Source of the DNA: an uncultured Clostridia bacterium
GTDB lineage: Bacteria; Bacillota; Clostridia; Christensenellales; Borkfalkiaceae
Length of the DNA stretch: 64,000 nucleotides
Reading direction: 5' to 3'
Assembly (NCBI GenBank): GCA_947589385.1
Contig: CANPZW010000006.1
Location: forward strand, 1-64,000
Of this stretch, positions 33,845 through 42,329 are shown one piece after another (position 1 is the stretch's first letter; every line of letters starts with the position of its first letter). A model generated the notes under the pieces. It ran no database searches. It saw nothing but the letters and a program-made list of their open reading frames with translations, and had not been told where the DNA came from. The position numbers were made by a program, and so were the translations under genes.

Positions 33845-34526
33845 TATATTGAATTTAAAGCTATTCCGCTTTACCAAACTTTGCTTATATAAGTACTCCG
33901 GGACGGTTATCCATTTAGCGCCAAGTTATCAAAAAACGTACACGATAGATGAACATTTCAAGCGTCTCCATGCGCACCTCGATTCAATCAGACGACATCG
34001 AAATCCTTCTAATCGTATCGCGCAACACGGCATAGCTTTGCCTGCAATTATTGTCCATTCATAATTTTATTTTGCGTGTGCGTAGGGTCAAGTAGGCAAA
34101 GATTTAGATTAAGAAACAGTAGTCTGAACCATAAATTATAAACTTTACTTTCAATGCGCAGCATAGCGGATTGAACCATTTAAATTCATCTTAGGACTAG
34201 AATAAACGCACCTTAAATGCTATCAACTTAAAAGATGTATCTTATAAATAAACCGCAATTTTTTTGTGTTTCCCCTCCGATTTTATGGCATAGAAGTGAG
34301 CGTTATCGAGTGGACGGAAATATCGCGGACGTTCTGCCCGCGAATTGCAAGACCGTAATAATCATATACGTGTATTGTGTTCTTTTAATGTCTTTATATG
34401 CCTTCATTTCGCTTGGCGAGGACTATGTTTTACATGTGGGAAGGCGGCTTTACGAAGCGCTTTTGGTTTGGCTTTGAAATAAAATCTAAAATTCTTACCT
34501 ATATAATATAAAGTGGCGAAGAAACG

Positions 34527-34627
34527 AAAAAACCGCAAAAATATGCTTAAAATGTTGAATTTTTATCCTAAATTAAGTACTATGTGACGCATAATATAGT
34601 GTTTTTAGTCGAAAATTGCGGTTTTTT
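34527..34627. repeat. Dispersed hairpin repeat, copy 2 (12-bp terminal inverted repeats)
   Basis: aaaaaaccgcaa and its exact complement bound about 100 bases holding agtactatgtgacgcataat. The inner block matches copy 1. The size and inverted ends resemble a miniature inverted-repeat element or a structured RNA. Confidence 0.55.
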
Positions 34628-34897
34628 AGCTAAAATGACTCCTTTGTTAAACATATAGAACAATTTCTACTCCGCCTTTTAAAATCGCCCAAAAAACGCT
34701 TTCACCGCGTCATAAGCTTATAAAAATTGCTTTTACCCGTCCCTACCTTGCTCTCTTTCAAGGCTATCAATCTGACAATAAAATATCAACTTTTCCTCAA
34801 CGTGAACATTATTCTTCTCTCAATAAGCTTTTTATAAAATCATTTTAACTCGCCGCGCGTTAAGGTTACAGCTCCGTAATTTCATTGTTAAACTTTA

Positions 34898-35419
34898 TCA
34901 ATCTGCAATGTTTATCGATTCCACAAATATTTCAGCGATTTTATCAACTGACCCCTCGCACCCTTCGTCAAGCCAAGCCATGGAAACGTTGAAAATCATC
35001 CCCGCAAAAAGATATGGGCGATAAAGACTTTTATCGGGATATTCTTCTTTGAATGTATCTACCATTTTCTTATTGAGAAAATCAAGATATAGATATTCAA
35101 GGTGCGCCCGCCTTATCAGCTTAAAACATTCCTTATTCTTTTGGAATTTTGCAAATACATCGCGGGCGATTTTAATATAGTCTGCCTTGCACCGGGGATA
35201 ATACCGCTGTTCAAATAAAAACTCCTTTGTGTTGTGGGCGAAATAATACTCTATCACATCTTCCTTGCACTTAAAGTAGCGGTAAAAAGTCGCCCTGCCT
35301 ACTCCCGCCTTTTGTGTTATATCCGTAACGCTTATCTTGTCGTAAACGCGCTCGTTCATAAGTTTGAAAAGCGCTTGCACTATATAGTACCTTGAATATT
35401 CTTCCAGCGCATAGTCCAC
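34898..35419 (-). CDS. TetR/AcrR-family transcriptional regulator
   Basis: 173-residue repressor with N-terminal HTH: KISVTDITQKAGVGRATFYRYFKCKEDVI (residues about 27-55). The C-terminal part is helical and ligand-binding, unassigned. The start is GTG at 35419, ten bases after AGGAG. It is divergent from the membrane protein gene at 35603, whose promoter region carries inverted repeats; autoregulation and control of that gene are likely. Confidence 0.88.
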   Translation of the reverse strand: MDYALEEYSRYYIVQALFKLMNERVYDKISVTDITQKAGVGRATFYRYFKCKEDVIEYYFAHNTKEFLFEQRYYPRCKADYIKIARDVFAKFQKNKECFKLIRRAHLEYLYLDFLNKKMVDTFKEEYPDKSLYRPYLFAGMIFNVSMAWLDEGCEGSVDKIAEIFVESINIAD

Positions 35420-35493
35420 GATACAAATTCTCCTTTATTGTTTCATTTCGGGTGACGTTTTTCGGCTTAATGTCTAACTGTTCCGCAAGACGT

Positions 35494-35522
35494 TTGCCTT
35501 TGCACCGATTTTATCATATGAT
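35494..35522 (+). promoter_or_regulatory. Promoter of the TetR-linked membrane protein gene
   Basis: TTGCCT, 17-base spacer, TATGAT; transcription would begin near 35529, right at the left arm of the operator-like repeat. Confidence 0.55.
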
Positions 35523-35530
35523 ACACTTGT

Positions 35531-35576
35531 CTTACGGGAAAGTCAACCGTGACGCGCGTCGGTGAGTTACCGTAAG
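35531..35576. promoter_or_regulatory. Candidate TetR operator
   Basis: Outer arms cttacgg / ccgtaag enclose a perfect 10-bp palindrome, gacgcgcgtc (35551-35560), itself inside an imperfect dyad. It lies between the promoter start site and the ribosome site, where binding would block transcription. Confidence 0.55.
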
Positions 35577-35602
35577 TCAATTCATATTAAGGAGCGTTCA
35601 TA

Positions 35603-36139
35603 ATGCAAGAAAAAGATTTTAAATCATATGAATACAAGACGGTATCGGTGAAAGCGAAAAATCAAACGAGAGCAATGGATTTGTACGAGGCGTTCGGCTG
35701 GGAAATCACGGGGACTTCCGCTTCTGCGGTAGAAGGCGTTACGCTTTCCCTTAAACGCGACAGAAAGCAAAAGCACAAACAGGAACTCAATAAACTTGAA
35801 AGGCAAGCAGAGGAAACACTTAACGCGCTCAACGGTTTGCAGAAATCAAAAACAATCGGCGCAAGCGTATTTGCCTATCTCTTCGGTATCACGGCAACGC
35901 TTTTACTCGGAGGCGGAATGTGCCTTACGATGCTTATCCAAAACAATATTCCCGCGCTTATCGGCGGCGTCGTCCTCGGCATTGTCGGCTTGGCTTTATG
36001 CGGCGTAAATTATGTAATCTACTCAAAACTCGTCGCAAAGAAAACAAAGGAAGTTTTACCCGTCATAGACGACAACGAGGAAAAGCTTGCAAACATTCTT
36101 GAAAAAGGAAACGATTTACTGAAAGCCGACTTGATTTAA
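35603..36139 (+). CDS. Hypothetical membrane protein paired with TetR regulator
   Basis: 178 residues. The N-terminal 60 residues are a charged soluble part (YKTVSVKAKNQTRAMDLYEAF). A coiled-coil-like linker follows (QKHKQELNKLERQAEETLNAL), then two membrane helices (ASVFAYLFGITATLLLGGGM and IPALIGGVVLGIVGLALCGV) and a charged tail. An AAGGAG site precedes the ATG. I know no function; its pairing with a divergent TetR gene suggests an inducible envelope role. Confidence 0.75.
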   Translation: MQEKDFKSYEYKTVSVKAKNQTRAMDLYEAFGWEITGTSASAVEGVTLSLKRDRKQKHKQELNKLERQAEETLNALNGLQKSKTIGASVFAYLFGITATLLLGGGMCLTMLIQNNIPALIGGVVLGIVGLALCGVNYVIYSKLVAKKTKEVLPVIDDNEEKLANILEKGNDLLKADLI

Positions 36140-36243
36140 TCTCAACGCCATAAAGGCAGAGCTGAGCGTCAATTCAAAAAACGTTTCAAACCCATAAGGG
36201 TTTTCGTTAGAATTCTTCAACCGATAAAGACATGCAGTTATAT

Positions 36244-36278
36244 GCAGGCGGCGCTATTCGAAGAATATCGACGCCTGC
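36244..36278. repeat. Nested dyad
   Basis: gcaggcg / cgcctgc outer arms and tattc / gaata inner arms around gaa form a two-step hairpin. It lies in the 289-base gap 36140-36428, just before a terminator; no gene is seen in this gap. Confidence 0.5.
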
Positions 36279-36283
36279 CGATA

Positions 36284-36320
36284 AAAAGCGGGCTGTTGCT
36301 TCAAGCAACAGCCTGCTTTT
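36284..36320. terminator. Terminator hairpin in the 36.1-36.4 kb gap
   Basis: aaaagcgggctgttgct / agcaacagcctgctttt, with one G-U pair and a 5-base loop. It can end the membrane-protein transcript on the plus strand (tail ttttgcc) and the YugP-like gene on the minus strand. Confidence 0.7.
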
Positions 36321-36428
36321 GCCTTCGTTTCCGAACGTATTCATACCTAAATACTCATTGTGCATTTGTAATTGTTTTTGTAAATCCGACAAAATTATCG
36401 GACTCTGCAATCCCTAAACGTTAAAATT

Positions 36429-37163
36429 TTATCTGTCGTTCCTTCTGCCGAATATGGTTAAAACATAGACGAAAAAGCGCAGAAAATAGATTAGCGACGT
36501 AAGCAGTGACGCAAGATAAGTGAGCGCCGCGGCGGATAGAACTTCGCTTGCCCCGCCCACTTCTTCCGGGGTTAAAACGCCTTCGGATACAAGCATCTTT
36601 TTTGCCCTGCGGCTTGCATTGTATTCCACGGGCAGCGTTACAAGCGCGAATAAAAACGACCCGCCGTACAGCACAACGCCCGCAAGCGCTACATAAAAGC
36701 CTATATCGGGCTTTGCGGCGCCGACGACTAAATCTATAACCAACCCGATAATCACAAGCGGAAAGGCAAGATAAGAGCCGAAATTGACCGCCGGCACTAT
36801 CGCCGTGCGCAATTTGAAAAGAAAGTATCCGTCTTTCTTCTGCATGACGTGCCCCATTTCATGCGCGGCGACGGCGACCGCCGCAACGGAATTTCCCGAA
36901 TACGTTGCCTCCGACAAATTTACTATATGTTTGGACGGATTGTAATGGTCGGTAAGTTTTCCTCTTATTCTGCCTATGGAAATGCCGCTTACTCCGTTGG
37001 CGTTCATAAGCCTTACCGTTGCGTCATAACCCGTCATACCCGAACGGATTCCAATGTTGCTGTATTTGGCATAGGCGCGGCGGACCTTGGCGCTGGCGTA
37101 TATCGAAAACGCCATGCACAGCAAAATCGCGCCTAAAAACCAAAAATAATCTTGTAAATACAT
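36429..37163 (-). CDS. YugP-type membrane zinc metallopeptidase
   Basis: Integral membrane peptidase of unknown substrate. An N-terminal helix (FWFLGAILLCMAFSIYA) is followed by a soluble stretch; the HEMGH zinc motif sits in VAAHEMGHVMQKKDGY (near residue 100); two or three more helices follow. LPVEYNASRRAKKML is a conserved family segment. The ATG at 37163 is set by AGGAG six bases upstream. Length 244 is slightly above the B. subtilis YugP size. It may take part in membrane protein quality control, an inference from the fold only. Confidence 0.9.
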   Translation of the reverse strand: MYLQDYFWFLGAILLCMAFSIYASAKVRRAYAKYSNIGIRSGMTGYDATVRLMNANGVSGISIGRIRGKLTDHYNPSKHIVNLSEATYSGNSVAAVAVAAHEMGHVMQKKDGYFLFKLRTAIVPAVNFGSYLAFPLVIIGLVIDLVVGAAKPDIGFYVALAGVVLYGGSFLFALVTLPVEYNASRRAKKMLVSEGVLTPEEVGGASEVLSAAALTYLASLLTSLIYFLRFFVYVLTIFGRRNDR

Positions 37164-37236
37164 TTCCAACTCCTAACTAAATGCAATTCCGCCGTATCGG
37201 CGGAAAATCGCTTACGATTATTTGCTATGCAACACC

Positions 37237-37689
37237 TTATTTAAGCAATTTCTTTATCCATCTTTTTTCCGAAGTCGAAATTTTGCCGTCTATCGCGCAA
37301 ATCATCAGACACACAAGGACTATATCGTTTTTCAATTCCTCGGAAAGCTGCCCGAACGCGTCAACCATTTCGTTGACGTATTTAGTCAGTTGCTTGTTTT
37401 CGCGCCGCATCTTGCCAACAATGTAGTCACATTCCTCATGGCTTATTTCTTCACCGAAAAACGCCCTGAACAACGGATAAGTAAGTTCGAACTCTTCAAC
37501 GGACAGCTCGCCGTCCGAAACAACCGCGCCGACAATAAACGCAGCGAAAAGCGTTAATCCGTCAAGCCCGTTTTTGGTTATTTCGCATAGTGTCGGAATA
37601 ACGGCTTTCGCCTTTTCCGAAAGCACGACGGAATACGTCAGCGGGTCCATCTCCTCAAATTCATTGCAAAGCCTGTCAAATTCTTTCAT
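37237..37689 (-). CDS. TerB-like helical protein
   Basis: 150 residues, all-helical. Two acidic loops, VVSDGELSVEEFE and CAIDGKISTSEKRW, resemble the Asp/Gly metal-binding turns of the TerB/DnaJ-associated fold. No membrane segment. The ATG at 37689 follows GGGAGAAAATATT; the track start lies 120 bases upstream in non-coding sequence. Function unknown; TerB-like domains are linked to stress responses. Confidence 0.75.
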   Translation of the reverse strand: MKEFDRLCNEFEEMDPLTYSVVLSEKAKAVIPTLCEITKNGLDGLTLFAAFIVGAVVSDGELSVEEFELTYPLFRAFFGEEISHEECDYIVGKMRRENKQLTKYVNEMVDAFGQLSEELKNDIVLVCLMICAIDGKISTSEKRWIKKLLK

Positions 37690-37769
37690 AATATTTTCTC
37701 CCGACGTTTTATAATATTTTAATACACTCCCGCCAACCCTTCCAAACGCTTTTATTTGTGAATTTATTG

Positions 37770-37783
37770 TGAAAGCGCGTTCA
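37770..37783. promoter_or_regulatory. cre-like catabolite control site
   Basis: tgaaagcgcgttca fits the TGNAANCGNNNNCA pattern of CcpA sites and is part of a wider gtgaa...ttcac dyad. It lies about 80 bases upstream of the TerB-like gene. Confidence 0.4.
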
Positions 37784-37894
37784 CGGGAAAAATTAACGCC
37801 CCTATGCAAATTTGCTCCGTCTGCGGCGAAGCGGATTTGAAAGGTCTGCGGCGGGGAAAAGATAATTTATAGCTTGCGACGTTGCGCTGAATTT

Positions 37895-38293
37895 TTATTC
37901 TTTTACAACCTGTACCGAATAATTATCCGCTACGCCCTTTTGTTTAAGGAAGGCGTTAAATTCGGCGGAAAGCTTTTCGGCGCTCAAATCGGAAGGTGTG
38001 GTCACCGCTCCGTATTCGGCGATGACGGCGCGCGTTTCGGCTTTAATAGCGGCGATTTTCCGCGCTTCTTCCGAATCGGAAGTTTCCGAACTCGGCTTTA
38101 CGTTTTTTATAACTATGCGGCTTTCCGCCTCCGAAGTTTGCGGTTTGACCTGCGTACACTGCCCGCCGCCGTTTTCTAACGTCTGCCCGAACGTCACGTC
38201 AAATTCCGCCGAAATTCCCCTCTCATGACAAAAATCCTCGAACAGTCTGCCTATTTCTCCGCCATTTTCCCCGCTTGTCCTATAATTTTCCAT
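37895..38293 (-). CDS. Hypothetical protein, 132 residues
   Basis: Not recognised. It is soluble and Glu/Ala/Ser-rich, with no signal peptide. The centre (TQVKPQTSEAESRIVIKNVKPSSET) looks disordered, and the last 50 residues (LSAEKLSAEFNAFLKQKGVADNYSVQVV) may fold as a small helical domain. A good CAAGGAGT site precedes the ATG. It lies between the TerB-like gene and thiC, with gaps of more than 190 bases on both sides, so it is likely a single-gene unit. Confidence 0.65.
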   Translation of the reverse strand: MENYRTSGENGGEIGRLFEDFCHERGISAEFDVTFGQTLENGGGQCTQVKPQTSEAESRIVIKNVKPSSETSDSEEARKIAAIKAETRAVIAEYGAVTTPSDLSAEKLSAEFNAFLKQKGVADNYSVQVVKE

Positions 38294-38383
38294 AAAATTT
38301 TACTCCTTGACATAATTTCATAACTTTATTTTTGCCATACTTTCGCCTCTTAAACCGAAACCCGGAACGAAAGGCTCTTACAC

Positions 38384-38414
38384 AAAAAGTCCGACGTCTA
38401 AACGCCGGACTTTT
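38384..38414 (-). terminator. Terminator of the thiamine operon
   Basis: aaaagtccggcgt / acgtcggactttt (minus strand, one G-U pair, 4-base loop) followed by T's, 73 bases after the thiC stop. Confidence 0.8.
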
Positions 38415-38486
38415 ATGCTTTGAAAACTGTGAATTATTTGATTTGACCAACCGCCCTATGCGGTTTGAAAATACTTTCCGCTACGG

Positions 38487-39791
38487 TCACAGAATATCGA
38501 TATATTCGCCGTTTAAAGCTTTGTTCATGCTTCTTACGGCGCAGAATTTGCCGCACATGGAACAGCTGTCCTCCTGCTCGGGCGCGCGGTCTTTTCGTAT
38601 CGCCTTGGCGGTTTCGGGGTCGATTGCACATTCCCACTGCTTTTCCCAATCGAAAGTGCGCCGCGCTTCCGCCATTTTATCGTCCAAATCCCGCGCATGG
38701 GGTATCTTTTTGGCGATGTCCGCCGCGTGCGCAGCGATTTTAGAGGCTATTATGCCCTGTTTTACGTCCTCTACATTCGGCAGGGCAAGATGCTCGGCGG
38801 GCGTTACATAGCATAGGAAAGCCGCGCCGGAAGCCGCGGCAATGGCGCCGCCGATAGCCGAGGTTATATGGTCGTACCCGGGAGCTATATCCGTGACGAT
38901 GGGTCCCAGCACATAAAAGGGCGCACCCATGCAGAGGGTCTGCTGTATTTTCATATTGGCTGCAATCTGGTCCATAGGCATATGCCCCGGTCCTTCCACC
39001 ATTACCTGTACGTCCTTAGCCCAGGCGCGCTTCGTGAGTTCGCCGAGACGTACCAACTCTTCTATCTGGCATACGTCGCTGCCGTCTGCAAGACAGCCCG
39101 GGCGGCAGGCGTCGCCGAGGGAAATGGTTACGTCGTACTCGCGGCATATATCGAGAATTTCGTCAAAATATTCGTAGAACGGATTTTCCTCGCCCGTCAT
39201 GCACATCCAGGCAAAGACCAGCGAGCCGCCGCGCGACACTATGTTCATCTTTCTCTTGTGCTTTTTAATCTGCTCTATCGTCTTGCGGGTTATGCCGCAG
39301 TGAAGCGTTACGAAATCCACTCCGTCCTGCGCGTGAAGGCGGACGACGTCAATGAAATCCTTTGCGGTCAGGGTAGCAAGGTCCCTTCTGTAATGTATTA
39401 CGCTGTCATAAACGGGAACAGTGCCTATCATGGCGGGACATTCGCTTGTAAGCTTTTTGCGGAAGGGTTGGGTGTCGCCGTGCGAAGAAAGGTCCATTAT
39501 CGCTTCCGCGCCCATATCCACGGCAGCCATAACTTTTTTCATCTCCATATCGTAGTCTTTGCAATCGCGCGACACGCCGAGATTGACGTTGATTTTTGTG
39601 CGCAGCATCGAGCCAACGCCGTTGGGGTCTATGCAGGTATGCAGTTTGTTTGCGCAGATAGCCACCTTACCCTCTGCGACAAGCTGCCTTATTTCCTCTT
39701 CCGTGCGGTATTCCTTTTTCGCTACGGCTTTCATTTCGGGAGTTATGACGCCCTTTCTTGCGGCGTCCATTTGCGTTGTATAATTTCTCAT
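38487..39791 (-). CDS. thiC: Phosphomethylpyrimidine synthase
   Basis: Radical-SAM enzyme making HMP-phosphate from aminoimidazole ribotide. The C-terminal [11 protein letters not shown] supplies the cluster cysteines. [14 protein letters not shown] and [21 protein letters not shown] are family signatures. At 434 residues it is the short form without the N-terminal extension of the E. coli enzyme, usual in anaerobes. It is the last gene of the thi operon, 39 bases after thiD. Confidence 0.97.
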   Translation of the reverse strand: MRNYTTQMDAARKGVITPEMKAVAKKEYRTEEEIRQLVAEGKVAICANKLHTCIDPNGVGSMLRTKINVNLGVSRDCKDYDMEMKKVMAAVDMGAEAIMDLSSHGDTQPFRKKLTSECPAMIGTVPVYDSVIHYRRDLATLTAKDFIDVVRLHAQDGVDFVTLHCGITRKTIEQIKKHKRKMNIVSRGGSLVFAWMCMTGEENPFYEYFDEILDICREYDVTISLGDACRPGCLADGSDVCQIEELVRLGELTKRAWAKDVQVMVEGPGHMPMDQIAANMKIQQTLCMGAPFYVLGPIVTDIAPGYDHITSAIGGAIAAASGAAFLCYVTPAEHLALPNVEDVKQGIIASKIAAHAADIAKKIPHARDLDDKMAEARRTFDWEKQWECAIDPETAKAIRKDRAPEQEDSCSMCGKFCAVRSMNKALNGEYIDIL

Positions 39792-39830
39792 AATTTTAAA
39801 TTTCCTTTTTTAAGAAGATATATTTTGGGG

Positions 39831-40637
39831 TTATTCGGCTTCTTCTGCGAAAACGCCGTTTAAGTTGAAGTTGTGTTTGAGCGGACCCGAACCTTTGCCC
39901 AAATCGAGCATAGCCGAGAGCGCGCCGTTAATGTAAGATTTAGCCCGCCTTACGGACTCGGAAACATTGAAACCCTTTGCAAGGTTTGCCGCGATTGCGG
40001 ACGAGAGAGTGCATCCCGTGCCGTGGGCGTTAGGATTGTTTATCCGTTCGCCTTCGAACCACCGAAAGCGTCCGTCCGCGTACAAAAGGTCGTCCGCGCC
40101 GCCGTCAAGATGTCCGCCTTTGATAAGCACGGCGCACCCGCACATTGCGCCCAACCGCCTTGCCGCTTCAAGCATATCTTCCCTGCCGGAAACGGACATT
40201 CCGCACAATATTTCGGCTTCGGGGATGTTTGGCGTCACAAGCGTTGCAAGGGGCATTAGCTCCCCGATAAGCGCGGAAACCGCGCCGCTCTCCATAAGGC
40301 TCGAACCACTGCTCGCCGCCATTACGGGGTCTATCACTATGTTTTTTGCCCCGTAAAATTTCAGTCGCTCGGCAATAATCTTTATATGTTTCACCGAAGG
40401 GACCATTCCGATTTTGACCGCGTCGGGAAAGATATCCCCGAACACGGCGTCAATCTGCCTCTTTAAAAATTCCGGAGGCGACTCCGAAACCTCCAAAACG
40501 CCGGTAGTGTTCTGTGCGGTAAGCGCCGTTACGGCGCTCATCGCATAGACGCCATTCATCGTCATCGTTTTAATATCTGCCTGAATGCCGGCGCCTCCGC
40601 AGGAATCGCTCCCCGCGATTGATAATGCAGTTTTCAT
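39831..40637 (-). CDS. thiD: Hydroxymethylpyrimidine (phosphate) kinase
   Basis: Ribokinase-fold kinase giving HMP-PP, the pyrimidine half of thiamine. SIAGSDSCGGAGIQADIKTM at the N-terminus and NPNAHGTGCTLSSAIAANLA near residue 205 (anion hole and catalytic Cys) are diagnostic. Length 268 is normal. It lies between the HAD gene and thiC on one strand. Confidence 0.96.
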   Translation of the reverse strand: MKTALSIAGSDSCGGAGIQADIKTMTMNGVYAMSAVTALTAQNTTGVLEVSESPPEFLKRQIDAVFGDIFPDAVKIGMVPSVKHIKIIAERLKFYGAKNIVIDPVMAASSGSSLMESGAVSALIGELMPLATLVTPNIPEAEILCGMSVSGREDMLEAARRLGAMCGCAVLIKGGHLDGGADDLLYADGRFRWFEGERINNPNAHGTGCTLSSAIAANLAKGFNVSESVRRAKSYINGALSAMLDLGKGSGPLKHNFNLNGVFAEEAE

Positions 40638-40744
40638 TTTTACTCCTTTATTTTATTACATTATTTTTATATTGCGGCGAAAAGTGGTGCCCCCGGTCCG
40701 CCGCATAAATCACGCGAAAATTGCAGGCAATTTACGCGATAATT

Positions 40745-41395
40745 TCAAATAACTTTGAACTTGGAAAAATCTTCTATGTAAAAATCGGCAATATCTTTCA
40801 TTGCGCTTTGGTTTTCTTCGGACGGGTCGAATACCGCCGCTACGGTAAAACCGTCTTTTTTTGCCGTTTCGAGAGCATGAAGCGAATCCTCGAAAACGAC
40901 CGTCGCGCTTTTTTGCGTTCCCAGAAGTTTTAACGCCTCCCCGTAAATAAGCGGGTTTTCCTTGCCGCAACCCACGCGCGCGGCTGTAACGACGCCCGAA
41001 AAAACGCCTAAAACCCCACATCTTTCAAGCGCGGCTTCCGCAAGGCCGTAGTCCGTGACCGTAGCCACGCACATTTTAACGCCTGCCGAATGAAGTCTTT
41101 CCAAAAACTCCGCCGCGCCGCGTTTAAGTTTAACCTTATTGAAATAAAAGTCCCCGATAAAGGAATTTATTCCCTCTACTATTTCCCCGACGGACAGCTT
41201 GACCCCGTAATTGTCGCGATAATACCGCGCGGACTGTTCCACACTGAAAGTTTTGAATTTTTCGGTGAGATTTTCCTTAGGCTCTATTCCCAGCGAGCGC
41301 AGATAATCCGCCGCGACGGTATCCCATAAGGGCATAGAGTCAAGCAAAGTTCCGTCCAAATCGAATATCGCCCCTTTGATAGCAGAGAAATTCAT
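40745..41395 (-). CDS. HAD-superfamily phosphatase in the thiamine operon
   Basis: 217 residues. Motif I is GAIFDLDGTLLDSM (nucleophile and acid Asp, residues about 8-21), motif II VATVTDYG, a Lys around GCGKENP, and motif IV VFEDSLHALETA. Between motif I and II is a helical cap, as in beta-phosphoglucomutase-like HADs. The ATG at 41395 overlaps the thiE stop by four bases; the track's longer start runs back into thiE. Such coupling makes a thiamine-phosphate or HMP-phosphate phosphatase plausible, but the substrate is not shown by sequence. Confidence 0.85.
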   Translation of the reverse strand: MNFSAIKGAIFDLDGTLLDSMPLWDTVAADYLRSLGIEPKENLTEKFKTFSVEQSARYYRDNYGVKLSVGEIVEGINSFIGDFYFNKVKLKRGAAEFLERLHSAGVKMCVATVTDYGLAEAALERCGVLGVFSGVVTAARVGCGKENPLIYGEALKLLGTQKSATVVFEDSLHALETAKKDGFTVAAVFDPSEENQSAMKDIADFYIEDFSKFKVI

Positions 41396-42033
41396 TTTAA
41401 AAGGGCTTGCTCCGTTAATTTTTTCAATTCCGCCGTTGCCCCGCGGATATCTTTTGCCAAAAAGACAGCGCTTATCACCGCTACGCCGCATACGCCGCTG
41501 CCTTTAAGCTCCGCAACGTTCCGGGAATTTATCCCCCCTATCGCCACTACGGGAATTTTTACGGCTTCGCAAATTTTTTTAAGAGTATCACGGCTTATTT
41601 GCCGCGCGTCGGCTTTCGAGCCTGTGGAGAACACCGCGCCCACGCCGAGATAATCCGCGCCCGCCCTTTCGGCAAGAAGGGCTTGCTCCACGGTCTGAGC
41701 CGACACTCCCAAAATTTTATCTTTGCCAATCAACGCCCGCACGTCGCCCGCCGCCATATCGCGCTGACCTACGTGCACGCCGTCCGCACCCGATTTCAAG
41801 GCGATTTCCACGTTGTCGTCAATGACGAACGGCACGCGGAAATTTCGGCAAAGCTCCTTAATTTCCAAAGCCTCCTTTAAAAAACCGCCGAAATCCAGCT
41901 CCTTTTCCCTGAGCTGGACGAACGTCGCGCCGCCGAGCAGCGCCTCTTTTACCTGTTCGTACAGAGTACGCCCGTCGGAACGGTTACGGTCGGTTACCGC
42001 ATATAGCAATAAATCTTTTTTATCGAAATTCAT
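41392..42033 (-). CDS. thiE: Thiamine-phosphate synthase
   Basis: TIM barrel joining HMP-PP and thiazole phosphate to thiamine phosphate. TFVQLREKELDFGGF, FVIDDNVEIALKSGADGVHVGQRDM and VAIGGINSRNVAEL are the phosphate- and diphosphate-binding signatures. Length 213. It is first gene after the TPP riboswitch, with GAAGG as a modest ribosome site, and is coupled to the HAD gene. No thiazole genes (thiG/thiH/thiS or thiM) are in the window. Confidence 0.96.
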   Translation of the reverse strand: MNFDKKDLLLYAVTDRNRSDGRTLYEQVKEALLGGATFVQLREKELDFGGFLKEALEIKELCRNFRVPFVIDDNVEIALKSGADGVHVGQRDMAAGDVRALIGKDKILGVSAQTVEQALLAERAGADYLGVGAVFSTGSKADARQISRDTLKKICEAVKIPVVAIGGINSRNVAELKGSGVCGVAVISAVFLAKDIRGATAELKKLTEQALLK

Positions 42034-42055
42034 ACGGCTTTACCTTCTACGAACG

Positions 42056-42087
42056 AAAAACGGAAGCCACCGTTAAGATAACTTCCG
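42056..42087 (-). terminator. TPP riboswitch expression-platform terminator
   Basis: Minus strand cggaag / cttccg stem with an extended loop, followed by TTTTT, lies between the aptamer and thiE. With TPP bound, this terminator should form. Confidence 0.75.
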
Positions 42088-42101
42088 ACCCATAATATTC
42101 T

Positions 42102-42187
42102 ATCCCTACGTTGGCATTATCCAAATCAGGTTATAAGGGTCGAAGATTACACCTTCCTCTCAGTCTGTTTTACAAACTCCCCGTCTT
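42102..42187 (-). promoter_or_regulatory. TPP riboswitch (THI element)
   Basis: On the minus strand, the conserved pieces appear in order: gacggggagt, ctgagaggaag, acccttataacctgattt, ggataatgcc and aacgtaggga. These are the pyrimidine-sensing and pyrophosphate-sensing helices of the THI box. It lies 70 bases upstream of thiE and controls thiE-HAD-thiD-thiC. Confidence 0.95.
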
Positions 42188-42202
42188 TCGATTATCGATT
42201 AA

Positions 42203-42231
42203 ATTATAAAATAGTTTTTTAGAAAAAGCAA
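42203..42231 (-). promoter_or_regulatory. Sigma-A promoter of the thi operon
   Basis: Minus strand TTGCTT, 17-base spacer, TATAAT; transcription would start about 10 bases before the riboswitch. Confidence 0.7.
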
Positions 42232-42278
42232 CAGTTATAACGGTTAAATTTAATCAATGTTTAACCCGATAAACTTTT

Positions 42279-42305
42279 GCGGCGCGCAAGTTCTTTGCGC
42301 GCCGC
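42279..42305 (-). terminator. GC-rich hairpin after the collagen-like gene
   Basis: Perfect 11-bp stem gcggcgcgcaa with a 5-base loop, 25 bases past the stop at 42330. No good U tract follows. Confidence 0.55.
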
Positions 42306-42329
42306 CCGCCGTTTAAAAATAGAATTACT

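Larger units (their letters stand above)
32665..34890. other. 2.2-kb region without credible genes
   Basis: The track ORFs here (222, 216 and 243 bases) have no ribosome sites or family features. I see two related hairpin repeats, a strong bidirectional terminator with a G-run dyad beside it, and minus-strand fragments around 33200-33600 that read like broken coding sequence in several frames (for example ALYKDPPLDRYLWMQKTQL). The most economical view is a decayed gene or element remnant; its identity is not recoverable by eye. Confidence 0.5.

Noticed and set aside
34235-34477. 80-residue plus-strand ORF
   Set aside because: No ribosome site, no family pattern, lies in AT-rich gene-free DNA.
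36207-36410. 67-residue minus-strand ORF
   Set aside because: TTG start without a ribosome site and the frame runs through two strong hairpins.
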